Assembly: GCF_020497125.1 (NCBI RefSeq)
Contig: NC_059075.1
Span: 32,586,003-32,650,002, forward strand
Reading direction: 5' to 3'
DNA: 64,000 bases
From: Mauremys mutica
Taxonomy: Eukaryota; Chordata; Testudines; Geoemydidae
Below are positions 63,330 through 64,000 of the stretch, piece by piece; the stretch's first letter is position 1, and every line of letters begins with the position of its first letter. The translations under genes were made by a program, and so were the position numbers. The notes below the pieces were generated by a model, which was not told the origin of the DNA, ran no database searches, and saw nothing but the letters and a program-made list of their open reading frames with translations.

Positions 63330-64000
63330 TTCAGAACTGGAAAGCAGTGACTCTGAAAAGGATTTATGGGTCATAGTGGACAAGTAACTCAACATGAGCT
63401 CCCAGTGCAATGCTGTGGCAAACAGGACTAATGTGATCCTTGGATGTATAAACAGGGGAGGAGTGAGCAGGGATAGGGAAGTGAGTTTACCTCTGCCTAG
63501 GGCACTGGTGAGACCACTAGAATACTACCTCCAGTTCTGGTGTGTACATTTTAAAAAGGATGTTGAAAAATTGGAGAGGATTCAGAAAATAGCCGCAAAA
63601 ATTATTTGAGAGCTGGAGAAAATGCCTGATAGTGAGAGACTTAAAGAGCTCAATCTGTGTATTTTATCAAAAAGAAGATTGAGAGGTGACTTGATTACTA
63701 GGGATAAAATACCAGGTACTGAAGGGCTCTTTATTAAGCAGAGAAAGGCATAATAAGAACCAGTAGGGGAAAGCTGAATCCAGACAAGTTCCAATTTGAA
63801 ATTAGGCACACATTTTTAACAATGGGCTTTAACCAAGGGATGTGGTAGATTCTCCATTTCTTCTTCTCTTCAGATCAAGATTGGAAGACTTTCTGGAAGG
63901 TATGCTTTAGCCAAACACAAGTTATTGGGTTGAGTACAGGGGGAACTGGGTGTAACTCTATGGGTTGTGATATGCACATCAGATTAGATGATCTAATAGT
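63330..64000 (+). mobile_element. CR1 LINE, 3' end, cut by window edge
   Basis: Plus-strand CR1: DLWVIVDK-like start, then SSQCNAVANRTNVILGCINR, YYLQFWCVHFKKDVEKLERI, KIAAKII followed by a stop (TGA at 63608), then SERLKELNL and KRRLRGDLITR in shifted frames. The final bases ATTAGATGATCTAATAGT belong to the CR1 3' UTR just before its octamer tail, which lies outside the window. Confidence 0.85.

Noticed and set aside
1..64000. CRISPR array, operon or phage-like system
   Set aside because: No regularly spaced direct repeats, no dense co-directional genes; all evidence points to vertebrate nuclear DNA.

Overview
The window looks like a piece of a turtle nuclear genome, or at least of a non-avian reptile close to turtles. 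It has no prokaryotic features: no operons, no dense ORFs, no ribosome binding sites. It is packed with the repeats typical of chelonian DNA: two CR1 LINE lineages with different octamer-type 3' tails, Penelope-like elements (PLEs) with reverse transcriptase and GIY-YIG endonuclease, PIF/Harbinger transposons with a Myb/SANT gene, GC-rich hAT-type MITEs, and ancient MIR and L2/L3-type relics. I found no host protein-coding exon that I can defend. Every recognisable protein segment belongs to a mobile element, and most other long open frames are low-complexity or antisense shadows. The species assignment rests on recognising the repeat families, not on a database search.

Layout. 1-3.2 kb: C-rich low-complexity DNA. 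3.2-6.05 kb: two MITEs and a broken PLE (copy 1, plus strand). 7.1-11.3 kb: CR1 tail, old LINE relic, a hAT MITE with perfect 8-bp target duplication, and a Harbinger deletion derivative keeping only the Myb/SANT gene. 13.4-14.4 kb: MIR plus an LTR-like repeat with a second copy at 36.3 kb. 16.6-21.1 kb: a CR1 RT (minus) split by a nearly full-length PLE (copy 2, minus) with an 11-bp target duplication. 24-30 kb: MITEs, GC-rich DNA, MIRs, an ERV-type LTR, and a PLE-end foldback. 31.5-34.9 kb: the reverse nesting, a CR1 inside an older PLE (copy 3). 35-43.5 kb: hAT MITEs, a second foldback and a CR1 tail. 45.4-50 kb: the most repeat-poor interval. 50.5-54.9 kb: an almost complete autonomous Harbinger inserted in an older repeat made of tRNA-like modules. 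55.6-64 kb: a very young PLE-end foldback, an L2/L3-type LINE, MIRs, a hAT MITE and a CR1 tail cut by the window edge.

The most interesting pattern is a set of three short insertions (27.3, 37.7 and 55.7 kb). Each consists only of PLE 3'-terminal sequence arranged as an inverted repeat, and each is flanked by its own direct repeat (19, 8 and 13 bp). The PLE ends in the window also carry a hammerhead-ribozyme-like core. Together these suggest that PLE termini are mobilised as foldback (snapback) units separately from the coding region. A further unexplained observation is a roughly 92% identical inverted pair of about 180 bp at 48.65 and 56.74 kb.
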